Part shown: piece by piece, positions 20,892 to 30,817 of the stretch | How positions within the stretch are numbered: position 1 is the stretch's first letter | How the letters are laid out: every line of letters begins with the position of its first letter | Made by a program: the position numbers and the translations under genes | NCBI RefSeq assembly: GCF_014284305.1 | Contig: NZ_JACOFW010000005.1 | Span: 124,001-188,000 of the forward strand | Direction of reading: 5' to 3' | Source: Affinundibacterium seohonense | Lineage (GTDB): Bacteria > Pseudomonadota > Gammaproteobacteria > Burkholderiales > Burkholderiaceae_D | Length of the DNA stretch: 64,000 nucleotides | The notes under the pieces: model-generated | What the model was told of the DNA's origin: nothing | Seen by the model: the letters and a program-made list of their open reading frames with translations, nothing else | Database searches by the model: none

Positions 20892-22712
20892 CTACAAAGA
20901 CGGACGCTTTTTAGCCCCAGCCAATTTCTGATTCGCAGCAAATGCAAACGTCAATGTCGGCACATCATCCGCCTGCAATTTCACATTAACTGTCAATAAT
21001 TCATCACGTCGGAAAGCATGTACCTGCACTGTTTCACCAACGCTATAAGCAGCGAGCAAATTCGCTAAACCATTGCCCGCATCGGCAGCAGTAACACGCA
21101 AACCATTGATCGCTACCAGGACATCACCAGCGGACAAACCAGCACGATGCGCGGCGCCATTTTCGTACACATGCGCCAACTTGCAATCAGCACCGCTCTT
21201 ACTTAAGCGCGCATTCAAAGAGGCTTTTTTCGCAGTCGATTGATCTTTCACATCCACCGCAAAGTCCGCATACAATTTCGCCAGCGGCACATCTTCTATA
21301 CCTTTGATGTACTTGTCGATAAAGCGCTTAATCTTCACGCCAGTCACTTGTTCGACCAAGCTTTCAAACTCATCTTCACCGAGACCTTGTTGCTTACCAG
21401 ACTTCGCTTTCTCGTAAAAATCTTTACCGTATTTTTTCCACAGCGCGCGCATCACATCATCGAGTGATTTCTTACCTTCGGTTTCATGACGTATAGTCAA
21501 ATCCAAGCCGAGTGCGACCAAGGAACCCTTAGCGTAATAACTGACAATCGCATTCGGCGAATTTTCGTCTTGGCGATAATATTTAGTCCAAGCATCAAAA
21601 CTAGAATCGGCGACACTTTGCTTTTTACGTCCTGATCCACGCTGTACCGCATTGACAGTTTTTTCGATCAATTTCAAATACGCCGCTTCATCAATCAAAC
21701 CGCAGCGACGCAAGAACAGATCGTCGTAATAACTAGTAAAGCCTTCAAACAACCACAGCAAATTGGTGTAATTTTCTTGGCTCAAATCGTAGTTGGCAAA
21801 CACGGCTGGTTTGATCCGCTTGACATTCCAAGTATGGAAATATTCATGGCTACACAGTGCTAGAAACCCACGATAACCATCGCTAAAACTAGCATCATTT
21901 TTGGTCGGCAAATCAGCACGATTACAAATCAAAGCGGTTGACGCACGATGTTCCAAACCACCATAACCTTCACCCACTGCCATCGTCATAAACACATAAC
22001 GATCCATCGGTGCTTGCTTGGTTCTCGGTTCAAAAAATGCGATCTCGGTTTCGCAAATTTTCTGCACATCTTTAGCGATGCGCGCCAAGTCGATATTAGG
22101 CACTTTGCCTGTGACCACAAAATCATGCGGCACACCATGCGCTTTAAAACTCACCAACGCAAAATCACCCATCTCAACCGGATGATCCATCAAATCATCA
22201 TAATCACTCGCGATATAAGTACCGAAGCCATAACGCTTGGCTTTTAATTCAGGCAAAGAAGTGGCGACACGCCAAGTCTTGGCTGCGGCATGTTCTGGTT
22301 TTTGAATATCCACGATATGCGCAAGCTGCTCTTGTCCATGCACTTGCAAGAACACGCTGGTGCCATTGAAGAAACCGTGCGATTGATCCAGATGCGCGGC
22401 GCGCACCGATAGATCCCACGCATACACTTCGTAACTGATTTGCAAACTGGCGTTAACATCGCAAGCGGGGGCTTGCCAACTGGTCTTATTTAATTTCTTT
22501 AATGCAATTTTTTTGCCATTCGCTTGCGCACTAATACGAATAATATTGCGCGCAAATTCACGCACCATATAACTGCCAGGTATCCACACTGGCAAGGACA
22601 GGACTTGTCCATTCGGATCAGGATTTGTGATCGTTAAAGTCACATGAAATACATGGGCAGCTAAATCATCGGAGGTAATGCTGTAATGCACAGCGGCGAG
22701 TTGCTTAGTCAT
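20892..22712 (-). CDS. M61 family glycyl aminopeptidase-like protease with PDZ domain
   Basis: The 606-residue protein is started at 22712 (MTKQLAAVHYSI), preceded by TGGAGCTAAAG; the frame is open upstream but runs into the DUF3429 gene. An N-terminal beta domain with WIPGSYMVREFARNI is typical of M61. The zinc site CSHEYFHTWNVKRIKP is near the middle, with WLFEGFTSYYDDL giving the third ligand. A C-terminal PDZ domain (HRAGLSAGDVLVAINGLRV) follows. No signal peptide is seen, so it is probably cytoplasmic. Confidence 0.9.
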   Translation of the reverse strand: MTKQLAAVHYSITSDDLAAHVFHVTLTITNPDPNGQVLSLPVWIPGSYMVREFARNIIRISAQANGKKIALKKLNKTSWQAPACDVNASLQISYEVYAWDLSVRAAHLDQSHGFFNGTSVFLQVHGQEQLAHIVDIQKPEHAAAKTWRVATSLPELKAKRYGFGTYIASDYDDLMDHPVEMGDFALVSFKAHGVPHDFVVTGKVPNIDLARIAKDVQKICETEIAFFEPRTKQAPMDRYVFMTMAVGEGYGGLEHRASTALICNRADLPTKNDASFSDGYRGFLALCSHEYFHTWNVKRIKPAVFANYDLSQENYTNLLWLFEGFTSYYDDLFLRRCGLIDEAAYLKLIEKTVNAVQRGSGRKKQSVADSSFDAWTKYYRQDENSPNAIVSYYAKGSLVALGLDLTIRHETEGKKSLDDVMRALWKKYGKDFYEKAKSGKQQGLGEDEFESLVEQVTGVKIKRFIDKYIKGIEDVPLAKLYADFAVDVKDQSTAKKASLNARLSKSGADCKLAHVYENGAAHRAGLSAGDVLVAINGLRVTAADAGNGLANLLAAYSVGETVQVHAFRRDELLTVNVKLQADDVPTLTFAFAANQKLAGAKKRPSL

Positions 22713-22726
22713 CTTTAGCTCCACGA

Positions 22727-23182
22727 TTACAAACGAATATTGGCGGCTAGGAAGGTAAACACTTGCGTCGTCACCACCACTGCCGTCAAACGAAAACGCA
22801 GCTCGACGAACCAAGATGGCATCGCAAAGCGTTGATACATACGCTTATCGTATTGATAGGAATAGATAAATGCCGCCATCTGAATCAAGAATCCGACCAC
22901 AGTGATTTGCGACAAAGCAAACCACGCAATGATCACTGGCAGTACGCCAGATAGCAAATCACGTTTCGCATCTTGTGCGCTACGGTCTTTACCAATCAGC
23001 GCCAGTCCCCAATGCAAACCGCCCAAAAATCCTAAAATGGCAATGCCATAAACTAACTGCGCTTCAACGAAGAATTGCATCCATTCCGGATGCACAATCC
23101 AACATAACAAAGTCAGCAAGACAAAAGGAACCAGGCCAAGCAAACCAAGTCGCGTGGCAAATTGTTTATCAATATTATTCAT
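22727..23182 (-). CDS. DUF3429 membrane protein
   Basis: A 151-residue protein with about five hydrophobic segments. ILGFLGGLHWGLAL followed by VLPVIIAWFAL is the pattern of the DUF3429 family. It ends 14 bases before the M61 peptidase start and is probably transcribed with it. Function unknown. Confidence 0.75.
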   Translation of the reverse strand: MNNIDKQFATRLGLLGLVPFVLLTLLCWIVHPEWMQFFVEAQLVYGIAILGFLGGLHWGLALIGKDRSAQDAKRDLLSGVLPVIIAWFALSQITVVGFLIQMAAFIYSYQYDKRMYQRFAMPSWFVELRFRLTAVVVTTQVFTFLAANIRL

Positions 23183-23347
23183 ACAGACAAGAGATGGTCG
23201 CAGAAAATGCGAAAGTGAAGTAAAGACGCTATTTTAGGCGAAATTTGAGGGGAATACTTCGAAGTTGCTAGGAACAGCAATGAAAATGACGTAACTTTTT
23301 ACTGACATACCTGACACTGCGACCTTATGAATGCATCACCACACGCA

Positions 23348-23932
23348 TCACAGCATATCTTCGGGTCTATCGATATCTTGCAAAATACCAGCATCATGTA
23401 AAACGATCTCCGTCACTGGTGCGCTTTGCAATAGTTGACGGGCGCCACGATCACCTTCCAATCTAAGTAATTGATCCACATATTTTTTTGAAAAACCAAC
23501 AGGATTGCCGCGCTGGCCGGCATACACGGGAACCACAATCTCAGCTCCAGCCGATAGGCAATCGCGAATGGCCTCAATACTCTGCACACTCACAAAAGGC
23601 ATATCTGCCAGCGCGATGATAAATCCATCCACACCATCTGGTAGATGTTGCAGCCCTGTACGTAGCGAATGTGCCATACCTAGATCGGCATCAAGGCAAG
23701 GATAAGTAGGGACTTGCAGCGCATCAAGTGCCAAGCGGATTGCATCAGGGGTTTGAGCAATCACAGCAATACTCAATGGCAGAGCTTGTTGCAAATGCTG
23801 TGCACTAGTCGTGATAACAGAAGTACCCGAACTCAAGGTTTGCAACAATTTATGCTGTTGACCTGTCGGATCAAAACGCCTCCCCCGCCCGGCTGCCAGG
23901 AGTATGCCGCAGCATAGAAAAGCGTTGTTCAT
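23348..23932 (-). CDS. MobA/MocA-like nucleotidyltransferase
   Basis: A 194-residue NTP transferase. GILLAAGRGRRFDPTG is the nucleotide-binding loop, ALADMPFVS the metal-binding Asp, and GQRGNPVGFSKKY with a final QDIDRPEDM matches molybdenum-cofactor cytidylyl/guanylyltransferase relatives (MocA, MobA). The acceptor is probably a molybdopterin cofactor, but no molybdoenzyme gene lies beside it, so this remains a family-level call. It starts 23 bases after the dsbC stop in genome coordinates, and both are on the minus strand. Confidence 0.75.
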   Translation of the reverse strand: MNNAFLCCGILLAAGRGRRFDPTGQQHKLLQTLSSGTSVITTSAQHLQQALPLSIAVIAQTPDAIRLALDALQVPTYPCLDADLGMAHSLRTGLQHLPDGVDGFIIALADMPFVSVQSIEAIRDCLSAGAEIVVPVYAGQRGNPVGFSKKYVDQLLRLEGDRGARQLLQSAPVTEIVLHDAGILQDIDRPEDML

Positions 23933-23955
23933 CGTGATTGATCAAATAGGTGATA

Positions 23956-24705
23956 CTACTTTGCCGCGACCGATGGATTTTTGATGCTGGCAAATTTATC
24001 TTCTAAGGCTTTCATATCCACCATGCCTGGCAACCGCGATCCATCGGTAAAAATCACAGTTGGCGTTCCAGTCACCTTCAGCTTTCTGCCCAATGCCAAG
24101 ACTCTTTCATGTGGTGCCGTACAACTAGCCGCGGCTGCATTCGCCACTTTGCCATTCATCATCCAATCATCCCAAGCTTTGCTACGATCAGCAGAACACC
24201 AGATATCACGCGATTTAGTGGCTGAGTCATCCGACAAAATGTTATACATGAATGTGTAGATAGTGACATTATCAATTGCCTGCAAAGACTTCCTGAATTT
24301 TTTGCAATAGCCGCAATTAGGGTCTTCAAATATCGCCATCACGCGCTTACCATCACCTTTGACATATTTCACCGCAGCGTCTAAAGGCAACTCAGAAAAG
24401 TTCACGCGATTCAATTCATCGGTGCGTAGCTTCGTGTAGTTAACCGTCCCCTTCACATCGATAATACTGCCAACGAAAACGTATTTCGCTTTTTCATCGG
24501 TGTAGACGATTTCACTACCCATCCGCACTTCATACAAGCCACCATACGGTGTTTTCGTGACAGAATCGACCGTGGCACCACCGGCAATATTGGTCGTAAT
24601 CATTTTTTTTATGTAGGCTTCAGTTTGTGTCTGCGCGAACGCTGATTCAATCGCTCCAACAAAAACAAGAGCCGATACGGCCAATGCAAAAACACTCTTT
24701 TTCAT
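23956..24705 (-). CDS. dsbC: Periplasmic thiol:disulfide isomerase DsbC
   Basis: A 249-residue DsbC-type isomerase that reshuffles wrong disulfides in periplasmic proteins. A signal peptide (MKKSVFALAVSALVFVGAIE, cleavage near AFAQ) is followed by the dimerisation domain and a thioredoxin fold with the active site FEDPNCGYCKKF; the cis-Pro loop is VTGTPTVIF. I start it at the ATG at 24705 behind GAAAG, since the extension to 24717 would need a TTG. Confidence 0.93.
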   Translation of the reverse strand: MKKSVFALAVSALVFVGAIESAFAQTQTEAYIKKMITTNIAGGATVDSVTKTPYGGLYEVRMGSEIVYTDEKAKYVFVGSIIDVKGTVNYTKLRTDELNRVNFSELPLDAAVKYVKGDGKRVMAIFEDPNCGYCKKFRKSLQAIDNVTIYTFMYNILSDDSATKSRDIWCSADRSKAWDDWMMNGKVANAAAASCTAPHERVLALGRKLKVTGTPTVIFTDGSRLPGMVDMKALEDKFASIKNPSVAAK

Positions 24706-24735
24706 AATCGCTTTCAAAATAATTTCATATTCAGA

Positions 24736-25941
24736 TTATTTTCCCATGGCATGGGAAATCAATTTTCTTTTTAAGACAGGTAAGCTATTTAGTAAGTTCA
24801 TTCCCACATTGCGCGCCAGACGAACGGCAGGAAATGGACTACCAAAGAGACGCGCCAAGCCGTCTGTTGTGATTTGCATCAATGCGACCTCTTCGCTGCG
24901 GGCTCGACGATAACGACTCAATAGTCGCGAGTCTCCACAATCTCGATGCGCTTCACGTTCACTCAAAATTTTCAATAATACCTGCACATCACCAAAGCCC
25001 AGATTCATTCCATGTCCAGCCAAAGGATGCACCGCATGAGCTGCATCACCAATTAATGCGACGCGCTCGGCCACCATGCTATGCGGACGAATCAAGCGCA
25101 ATGGAAAAGACTTAATCGATTCTGGCTGCAAAGGCGTTAATTGCCCCAAATCTGACGCCGCGTATGGCGCAAGTCGATGTGTCAACGCATCCAAAGTCCC
25201 AGCCATCAACTCCGCAGCCAAGGCATCGGGTGCGGACCACACTAAGGACACCTGATTGCCAGGCAACGGCAACAAAGCAATGATGCCCTGCTCTTCTACA
25301 AACCACTGACGGGCGATCCCGTGATGCGGTTTTTCGCAAGCAAAGTTGGTCACCACGCCTTGCTGTCCGTAAGAACGATAATCCAAACCGATATCAGCCT
25401 GACCTCGCACCCAAGACTGCGCTCCATCGGCACCGACAATCAACTGCGTTTCTACTTGCCGACCATCAGATAAATGAATCTGCGCGCCGCTTGAATCGGT
25501 AACAAGTTTTTCTGCCTGACCAACGACATATTGAATATTTGGCGCAAAACCCAAAGCGGCATCCAAAGCATGGTTCAAATTACTATCTTCAACTATCCAC
25601 GCCAACTCATTGATATACGCACCATAGGCATCAAAGTCGAGCTTACCATCCACCGCCTCAGCCGCATCTTTCACTTCCATACCTGTAATGGGCGCTATCC
25701 GAGACGCATCCAAGGCACCCCAGACTTTGAGACTATCAAGCAAGGCATGTGCGACATGATTCAGAGCAAACACGCGCACATCCCATTCCTTAGAAAGCGT
25801 CCGTCCAACATTCGGGGGCGTCTTCGCAGCACTTAACAAAGTCACCGACAACCCAGCCTGCGCCAAGCCCAAAGCGGCAGCCTTACCAACAACCCCATCG
25901 CCAACCACACAAATATCCGAACGAATCATTTGATGACTCAT
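24736..25941 (-). CDS. Ubiquinone biosynthesis hydroxylase, UbiH/UbiF family
   Basis: A 401-residue FAD-dependent hydroxylase. The dinucleotide motif DICVVGDGVVGKAAALGLAQ is N-terminal, DVRVFALN follows, and the second FAD motif ALIGDAAHAVHPLAGHGMNLG is complete, as is the VGADGAQSWVR region. dsbC follows 30 bases downstream. It is a second quinone-ring hydroxylase; together with the gene at 19478 it may supply different hydroxylation steps of ubiquinone. Confidence 0.85.
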   Translation of the reverse strand: MSHQMIRSDICVVGDGVVGKAAALGLAQAGLSVTLLSAAKTPPNVGRTLSKEWDVRVFALNHVAHALLDSLKVWGALDASRIAPITGMEVKDAAEAVDGKLDFDAYGAYINELAWIVEDSNLNHALDAALGFAPNIQYVVGQAEKLVTDSSGAQIHLSDGRQVETQLIVGADGAQSWVRGQADIGLDYRSYGQQGVVTNFACEKPHHGIARQWFVEEQGIIALLPLPGNQVSLVWSAPDALAAELMAGTLDALTHRLAPYAASDLGQLTPLQPESIKSFPLRLIRPHSMVAERVALIGDAAHAVHPLAGHGMNLGFGDVQVLLKILSEREAHRDCGDSRLLSRYRRARSEEVALMQITTDGLARLFGSPFPAVRLARNVGMNLLNSLPVLKRKLISHAMGK

Positions 25942-26112
25942 GGCTAACCTCTATATAACGGAATCCAGCAAAACCCACCCAAGCTGCCTATTATACGTGA
26001 GCTGATTCTCTTATTAAGAACCCCTTGATTTGTCTTGATGTGAGGCCATCAATGAGGTCAAAACAGAAAATATTTGCTTTTTCCCGAATAGGTGTCTATA
26101 ATTCTTGGTCTT

Positions 26113-26188
26113 GGCCTGGTAGCTCAGTCGGTAGAGCAGAGGATTGAAAATCCTTGTGTCGGTGGTTCGATTCCGCCCCGGGCCACCA
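26113..26188 (+). tRNA. tRNA-Phe (GAA)
   Basis: The acceptor arms GGCCTGG and CCGGGCC pair with one G-T wobble, the D-arm is GCTC-AGTCGGTA-GAGC, the anticodon stem GAGGA/TCCTT encloses TTGAAAA with anticodon GAA, the T-arm is GGTGG-TTCGATT-CCGCC, and the encoded CCA ends at 26188. All four arms are intact. It is the likely integration site of the island beginning with the integrase just downstream. Confidence 0.97.
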
Positions 26189-26289
26189 AGAATAATGCGG
26201 CTCACAGCGATGTGGGCCGTTTTGTTTTGCTCCGCAATTTTTCGCTCGCTCCGCAATTCTTCATTTTCTACACCATTTCCAACTTAATT

Positions 26290-27369
26290 CTACTTAGTTG
26301 GATTTACCCGATCGCCGCGCCGATTCTTAATATAGTGTTCAGTCATTGCCAAATTTTTATGACCTAACTGCTTTTGCGCTGTTCGAATATCACCAGATGC
26401 GAGTGCAGTATCTGTTCCCGCTTTTCCACGAAGATCTCGTAGCTGATATGAGGCAACGGCAGCAGCCATGTTTTCATTTCCTTCTGATTTCAGCTGCGTC
26501 ACCAATTTCTTACGTAAACGGCGAAATCGTTGACTCATCATTGAATAAGTGACTTCATTGCCGGCCTCATCAACGAATAGTTGATCAACTTTCGAGTTCG
26601 TATTTTTTCGAAGCTCCATTAACTCATTTATGAGAACCCCCAACTCGTAGGTCTCTCCTTTTTCATTCTGCAGATTCATTCTAAGCTTCTGGCCAGTTTT
26701 GTTTTGTTCAAAAGAAATTACAGCATCGCTTAGATCACAAATCGACATAGAAAATATGTCAGAACTTCTCTGTGCCGTTAAATATAAAAGTCTAATATAT
26801 CGCTGAAGGACTGCATCAGCATTGTTCAGAACATATTGAAAAACATTGTCCTCAACGTAAATTTTTCGACCTGTTTCTTTATGTCCCCTGACTCCCATGC
26901 ATGGGTTCACATTTTTAGTCATCCCCCAGGCGCGCGCGGAATTAAAAAGGGAACTAAACAAAGCCCTTTCACGGTTAGCTTGGATTGGCGCTTCCTTCCT
27001 CCACTGCAAATATCGCGATATGTGCTGAGGCTCAATTTCATCGAGAGGCGCGCTCTCAAAAAATTTCAAAATGTTTTTTATATGACGTGAATAATCACGC
27101 TGCGTGTTCAATGCCAACTTAGATAGTTCGTCACGTGAAAAACGTTCCCAGACTTGCTCGATTGTTGCTCGATCGACCTCGACGATCACTTCTGTCGGAT
27201 GACAAAGCTCGGCCCATTTTCGCATAGCAATCGCCAGATTTGATCCAAGCGGAATTTCTTTCCGAGGCTTCCCACCTACATCAAAGTAATAATAGACACG
27301 CCCACTTTTTTGGACTCGGCGCCTTAACCCAAGCAATAGATCCAAATTCTTATGTCTTTTCCGTCCCAT
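26290..27369 (-). CDS. Phage-type tyrosine recombinase (island integrase)
   Basis: A 359-residue integrase, started at MGRKRHKNLDL (27369), the usual beginning of this phage family; an in-frame Met 8 codons upstream would overlap the DUF4224 gene. A SAM-like core-binding domain covers residues about 70-160. Catalytic residues visible are the Arg in LTAQRSSDI, a Lys in EQNKTGQK, YQLRDLRGKAG (box II, with Tyr-Gln where His is common), LGHKNLAMTEHYIK with the His and the nucleophile Tyr. It faces the 3' end of tRNA-Phe 101 bases away, the standard position for an integrase using that tRNA as its attachment site. Confidence 0.9.
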   Translation of the reverse strand: MGRKRHKNLDLLLGLRRRVQKSGRVYYYFDVGGKPRKEIPLGSNLAIAMRKWAELCHPTEVIVEVDRATIEQVWERFSRDELSKLALNTQRDYSRHIKNILKFFESAPLDEIEPQHISRYLQWRKEAPIQANRERALFSSLFNSARAWGMTKNVNPCMGVRGHKETGRKIYVEDNVFQYVLNNADAVLQRYIRLLYLTAQRSSDIFSMSICDLSDAVISFEQNKTGQKLRMNLQNEKGETYELGVLINELMELRKNTNSKVDQLFVDEAGNEVTYSMMSQRFRRLRKKLVTQLKSEGNENMAAAVASYQLRDLRGKAGTDTALASGDIRTAQKQLGHKNLAMTEHYIKNRRGDRVNPTK

Positions 27370-27371
27370 AT

Positions 27372-27581
27372 CTATCCCAGGCTCGGGCTCCATTTTTTAT
27401 GGTCTTTAAGGGCGCTTTGAATCGGCGCACCTTCGACCCAAGAACGAAAGATTTTAGGTTGGCCTCGGGAAGATAAGATAAAAGGAATACCCTGTTTTTT
27501 TAAATACTCAATTTGTTTTCTTGCACTTTTATAGCCTGTCAAGTCTGACACCACAGATTCAGGCAGAATAGAATTATCCAT
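27372..27581 (-). CDS. DUF4224 small phage protein
   Basis: 69 residues, started at MDNSILPESVV (27581) after a strong GAGGTGG ribosome binding site. DLTGYKSARKQIEYLKKQG and the following IPFILSSRGQPKI are characteristic of DUF4224, a small protein commonly encoded directly upstream of phage integrases and possibly a recombination directionality or regulatory factor. It ends 2 bases before the integrase start. Confidence 0.8.
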   Translation of the reverse strand: MDNSILPESVVSDLTGYKSARKQIEYLKKQGIPFILSSRGQPKIFRSWVEGAPIQSALKDHKKWSPSLG

Positions 27582-27743
27582 ATATACCACCTCAAAATAT
27601 TTTGAACTCCCAAAAAGAGAATGCCACACAACGTTCACACGTCAATCCCAATTTCGCGCCTACACCTACACACAGGAACATCATTCGACCCAATTTGCTA
27701 AAATACGGAGCCAAAAAAAGTTTATTTAATAAATTAATGAGAA

Positions 27744-28643
27744 TTATCGAAAATAGGTCAATGTATTTGAGATTGAAAAATGCCCCATTTCCTGACTAAC
27801 AATTTCTACAGCATCTTTCCAAAGGAATCCGTTTGATTGCAGATGATTCAGTCGACGTTGAGCATACGTATGTCGTAGTCCGTGCGCTCCGGTAGACCAC
27901 CCGAATTTCTTTTTTGAGAGCCGAGAAAATTGTTGAGAGAAAATTTGTCCTCCAATCAAGTCATAACGTTTCAGATAATGGATTTTTCGACTTGTTTTTT
28001 GAATCGGCTTTTCAAACGCCAACACCTCCAAACGGTTCGAAAGTGCAACACTAAGAAATACTGTTCGCTTCAATCCGCCCTTTCCAATCACGATATAAGG
28101 AACACCATCGTTCATTCCTTCAAATCGCTCGCTAAGCCAACTGCGTTTATCTTCACGGGACTCTGTGACAGCCGAAATCGTGTCAAGCTCCACAGCGCGC
28201 AGCCCTGCAAATGCGGCAATTTCGATAGCAAGACTCAGACGAATCGAACACGATTCAATCAAGAATTGAATTTGCTGGTCACGGTACGCACGTGGGAGCA
28301 AAATTGTGGGTTTTTCGCTTACAACAAAATCAAGACGCAGATCAAAAACTAAACAAATCGCTTGCCGATACCCGTCCAAAGTTTTTTGACTCCATTTGGT
28401 TGCACCCTGCAATAAGAAAAGTTGTGCGACATTAATCGTAATTCGGCTGGTATTAAATCCACTACTGCTCACCCATTTTAAAAAAGTCAATATGCAACTC
28501 TTATACTTGTTTTCCGTGCCAAGTGATCTTATAAACTTCCGACCGAGGAAATGCATTTCTTGGCTGCGTGAGACATGATGTCGAGTGCGCTTAATTACAG
28601 CAGACTTAGCCTGCTCTTCGATTGGTCTAAAACTTGTCATCAC
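27744..28643 (-). CDS. Second tyrosine recombinase
   Basis: A 299-residue XerC/D-like recombinase, unrelated in detail to the integrase downstream. Box I is AGLRAVELD, a Lys-containing turn is IGKGGLKR, box II is HGLRHTYAQRR, and the C-terminus GHFSISNTLTYFR carries the His and the nucleophile Tyr only two residues before the stop, so the tail is very short. Its start overlaps the end of the 97-residue gene upstream by 17 bases, which implies co-translation. It is likely from a separate mobile element. Confidence 0.8.
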   Translation of the reverse strand: MMTSFRPIEEQAKSAVIKRTRHHVSRSQEMHFLGRKFIRSLGTENKYKSCILTFLKWVSSSGFNTSRITINVAQLFLLQGATKWSQKTLDGYRQAICLVFDLRLDFVVSEKPTILLPRAYRDQQIQFLIESCSIRLSLAIEIAAFAGLRAVELDTISAVTESREDKRSWLSERFEGMNDGVPYIVIGKGGLKRTVFLSVALSNRLEVLAFEKPIQKTSRKIHYLKRYDLIGGQIFSQQFSRLSKKKFGWSTGAHGLRHTYAQRRLNHLQSNGFLWKDAVEIVSQEMGHFSISNTLTYFR

Positions 28644-28920
28644 TCAACTCCTTTTTTCTTGAGTTTGGCCAAACCCCACCATTACTTTTTTTCACAAAGT
28701 GGTAGACCCTATCTGTTGTTACCGTAACGTTTAAATGCCTCTGAATGAGTAAAACCAACATCTTCTTCGACACATTTTTTCGATTGGCCCAAGACAAAAT
28801 CTGGGTTTTGTATTGGTATAACTCAGTTGTTTGAGATTTCCGCGGCTTTTTTGCAATTTTCATTTGCACACGAATCTCCTCGATTTGCTCATCACAAAGA
28901 AGTTCACAAATTTTTTTCAT
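28627..28920 (-). CDS. Small basic protein coupled to the tyrosine recombinase
   Basis: 97 residues, very rich in Lys and Arg, with a possible helix-turn-helix in the second half (VSKKMLVLLIQRHLNVTVTTDRVYHFV). The stop overlaps the recombinase start, so the two form one unit; this protein may be its DNA-binding accessory factor. I do not recognise a named family. Confidence 0.6.
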   Translation of the reverse strand: MKKICELLCDEQIEEIRVQMKIAKKPRKSQTTELYQYKTQILSWANRKNVSKKMLVLLIQRHLNVTVTTDRVYHFVKKSNGGVWPNSRKKELSDDKF

Positions 28921-30373
28921 AGCATCCTCAAAAGTTAGTCATAACCTAAAAACACATGAATTAAGTTTATTATTTAGCTCAAAGTAAGATCATCAATGTC
29001 TAAACACTGGCGCATGTGGTAATGCGACTGGCCCCCATTTGCTCCATAAGAGATACGGAAAAGGCTCGGACTCATCTGCCTTGTTTTTGATACGGAGAAT
29101 AGATTTCTTAAAAAAATGGCTTCAAATTACTTTCGTGCAATGATTTGCATTGCAGAGGGTATGATTGGTGATTGAGCATTTCGTTGAGCGTGCGAGAAGA
29201 CGTCAGACCAAGATATTTGTCACAGAATACCTGTCGTCGAAAAGCAGCAGTTGATAGGAAAGAGCACAGAACCAGGTAGTAGATTCTGATCTAACCAGTG
29301 TGATAAGAAAAATGAATGTTACTTTCTTTGTGAGAGCATTAAAGCCTCCCATAAAAGAAATGTCTGTACCATAAGTCGAAAAAAATAAGCAAGCCAAATC
29401 TGGGTAGACTCTCGCATGCAGAAATTTTCTTGGGACACTGAAAATGCTAGTTAACTCTAGCTAGAACACACTAACTTTAAAAAATTGCGAGAAACTAGTG
29501 CAATTATTTAGGTTTGAAAATATTGTCTGATTATGCTGGGTACCCCCAGCGGGGAACCATACAAGATGGTTTGGAATTCGTTTTTAACACATCAAAGTGT
29601 TTTCCTTGGATCCATATTGGATCATTTTTCTGCGAAGTTCAAGCAAAAAAACGATGTATACAACATATTTTGGGCATATTTTTGGGCGTAAACCAGGCTG
29701 AATTTCGGGCGTGCGATTTGGGTAAAAGAATGCGAAAAACCAAGTCCAGTAAGGCTCTCCTCAAATTTTCTAGAGCTACAGAGCAGCGTTCCGCTAAAAA
29801 AATAGACATTTCCACCTGCTTTCAGAAACCAACTTGGTTTAGAAAAAATTTTGTTGCGAAACCTAGATTTGCTTTTACAAAAGAATCCGAAAAGTGCTGA
29901 GAAAATGGTTTTCTAAAATCAAATTAATATCCCTTCGAATTTACTGAAGATCCCACATTAGAATTCCCCAATTTCCCTCATCACCCAATTTGAATGACTG
30001 ACGAACCCGTACCGTCAAGATCTCAAGACGCCCTCCTTTGGTTGGAATAAAGGTTGGTATGATTTCATACATTAGGCTCATTCGCCCGGTCTAGTTAGGC
30101 ATTGAAGTTCGCCCAAATCACATATTAAATATTGGCGATAGTCTTTATTCGAAAAATTCATAGTTGCTCCGAAACTAAAGTCGACGTTTCTTCACGAATA
30201 GTTGAATCTCTTCAGCAAGAACTATTTATCACGACATGGCTTGTCGCGAACAACGCTTATCTTTCGAATTCTGCGCCAGCCAGTGTGCCATTTGAGCTGG
30301 GTATAAGCGGCCTTAGTGTTTCACACAAATATCTATGGTCTTATCGGATTCAGTTTTTGCGAAAGGAAAAATT
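28921..30373. other. 1.45-kb stretch without a convincing gene
   Basis: Open frames here (for example 29514-29900 plus and 30132-30377 plus) have no domain-like pattern, no good ribosome binding site and irregular composition. The stretch is AT-rich and sits between the recombinase module and a frameshifted lipoprotein gene, so it is probably decayed or junction DNA. A small hairpin-like GGGTACCCCCAGCGGGGAACC lies near 29539-29559. Confidence 0.6.
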
Positions 30374-30759
30374 ATGATGAAAAACCGCCTCGCTATTTGC
30401 GCTCTGATCGCGGCCTTTACACTCAGCGCTTGCGCAACAACAGGAGTGAACTATCGCCCGATAGTCGATACCAAAAATGTCGATATGAATAAGTTCGAAG
30501 CAGACTTGGGCGAATGCCGACAATACGCTGCACAAACAGCAGGCGCTGCGGAACGTGCCGCGGCTGGTGCAGCTGCGGGCGCGATCTTTGGAGCATTACT
30601 GGACTGGCCGCGGCTGCTGGTGTTAGAAACGACCGCAGCGCAGTTGCCCGCGTTGGCGCTCTCAGTGGCGCGGTTAGCGGTGCCGCAGAAGGCGAAACGG
30701 ATCAACGCAACATTATTCGACGCTGCCTTGCAGGGCGTGGATATATGGTCTTGCAATGA
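30374..30759 (+). pseudogene. Frameshifted glycine-zipper lipoprotein
   Basis: The gene starts at 30374 behind GAAAGGAAAA and encodes a lipoprotein signal with lipobox LSAC (FTLSACATTG), then EADLGECRQYAAQ and a glycine-zipper run (AAAGAAAGAIFGALL). At about 30600-30604 the reading moves to the preceding frame: the later part continues as LAAAAGVRNDRSAVARVGAL and ends in the family-like CLAGRGYMVLQ at 30759. Loss of one G in CTGG(G)ACTGG would explain it. The unshifted frame runs on to 30772 with unrelated sequence. Confidence 0.75.
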
Positions 30760-30817
30760 AATCACTCTATAGTCATATTGATCGCAGTAGTGCCATCCCG
30801 AAGAATCGCTAAAACCC

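Noticed and set aside
26014-26256. Minus-strand open frame with a GGPGRNRTTDTRIF peptide
   Set aside because: It is the antisense of the tRNA-Phe gene, a well-known false protein seen over tRNA-Phe genes in many annotations.
29514-29900. 128-codon plus-strand frame in the empty region
   Set aside because: The translation has irregular composition, no motif and no convincing start site.
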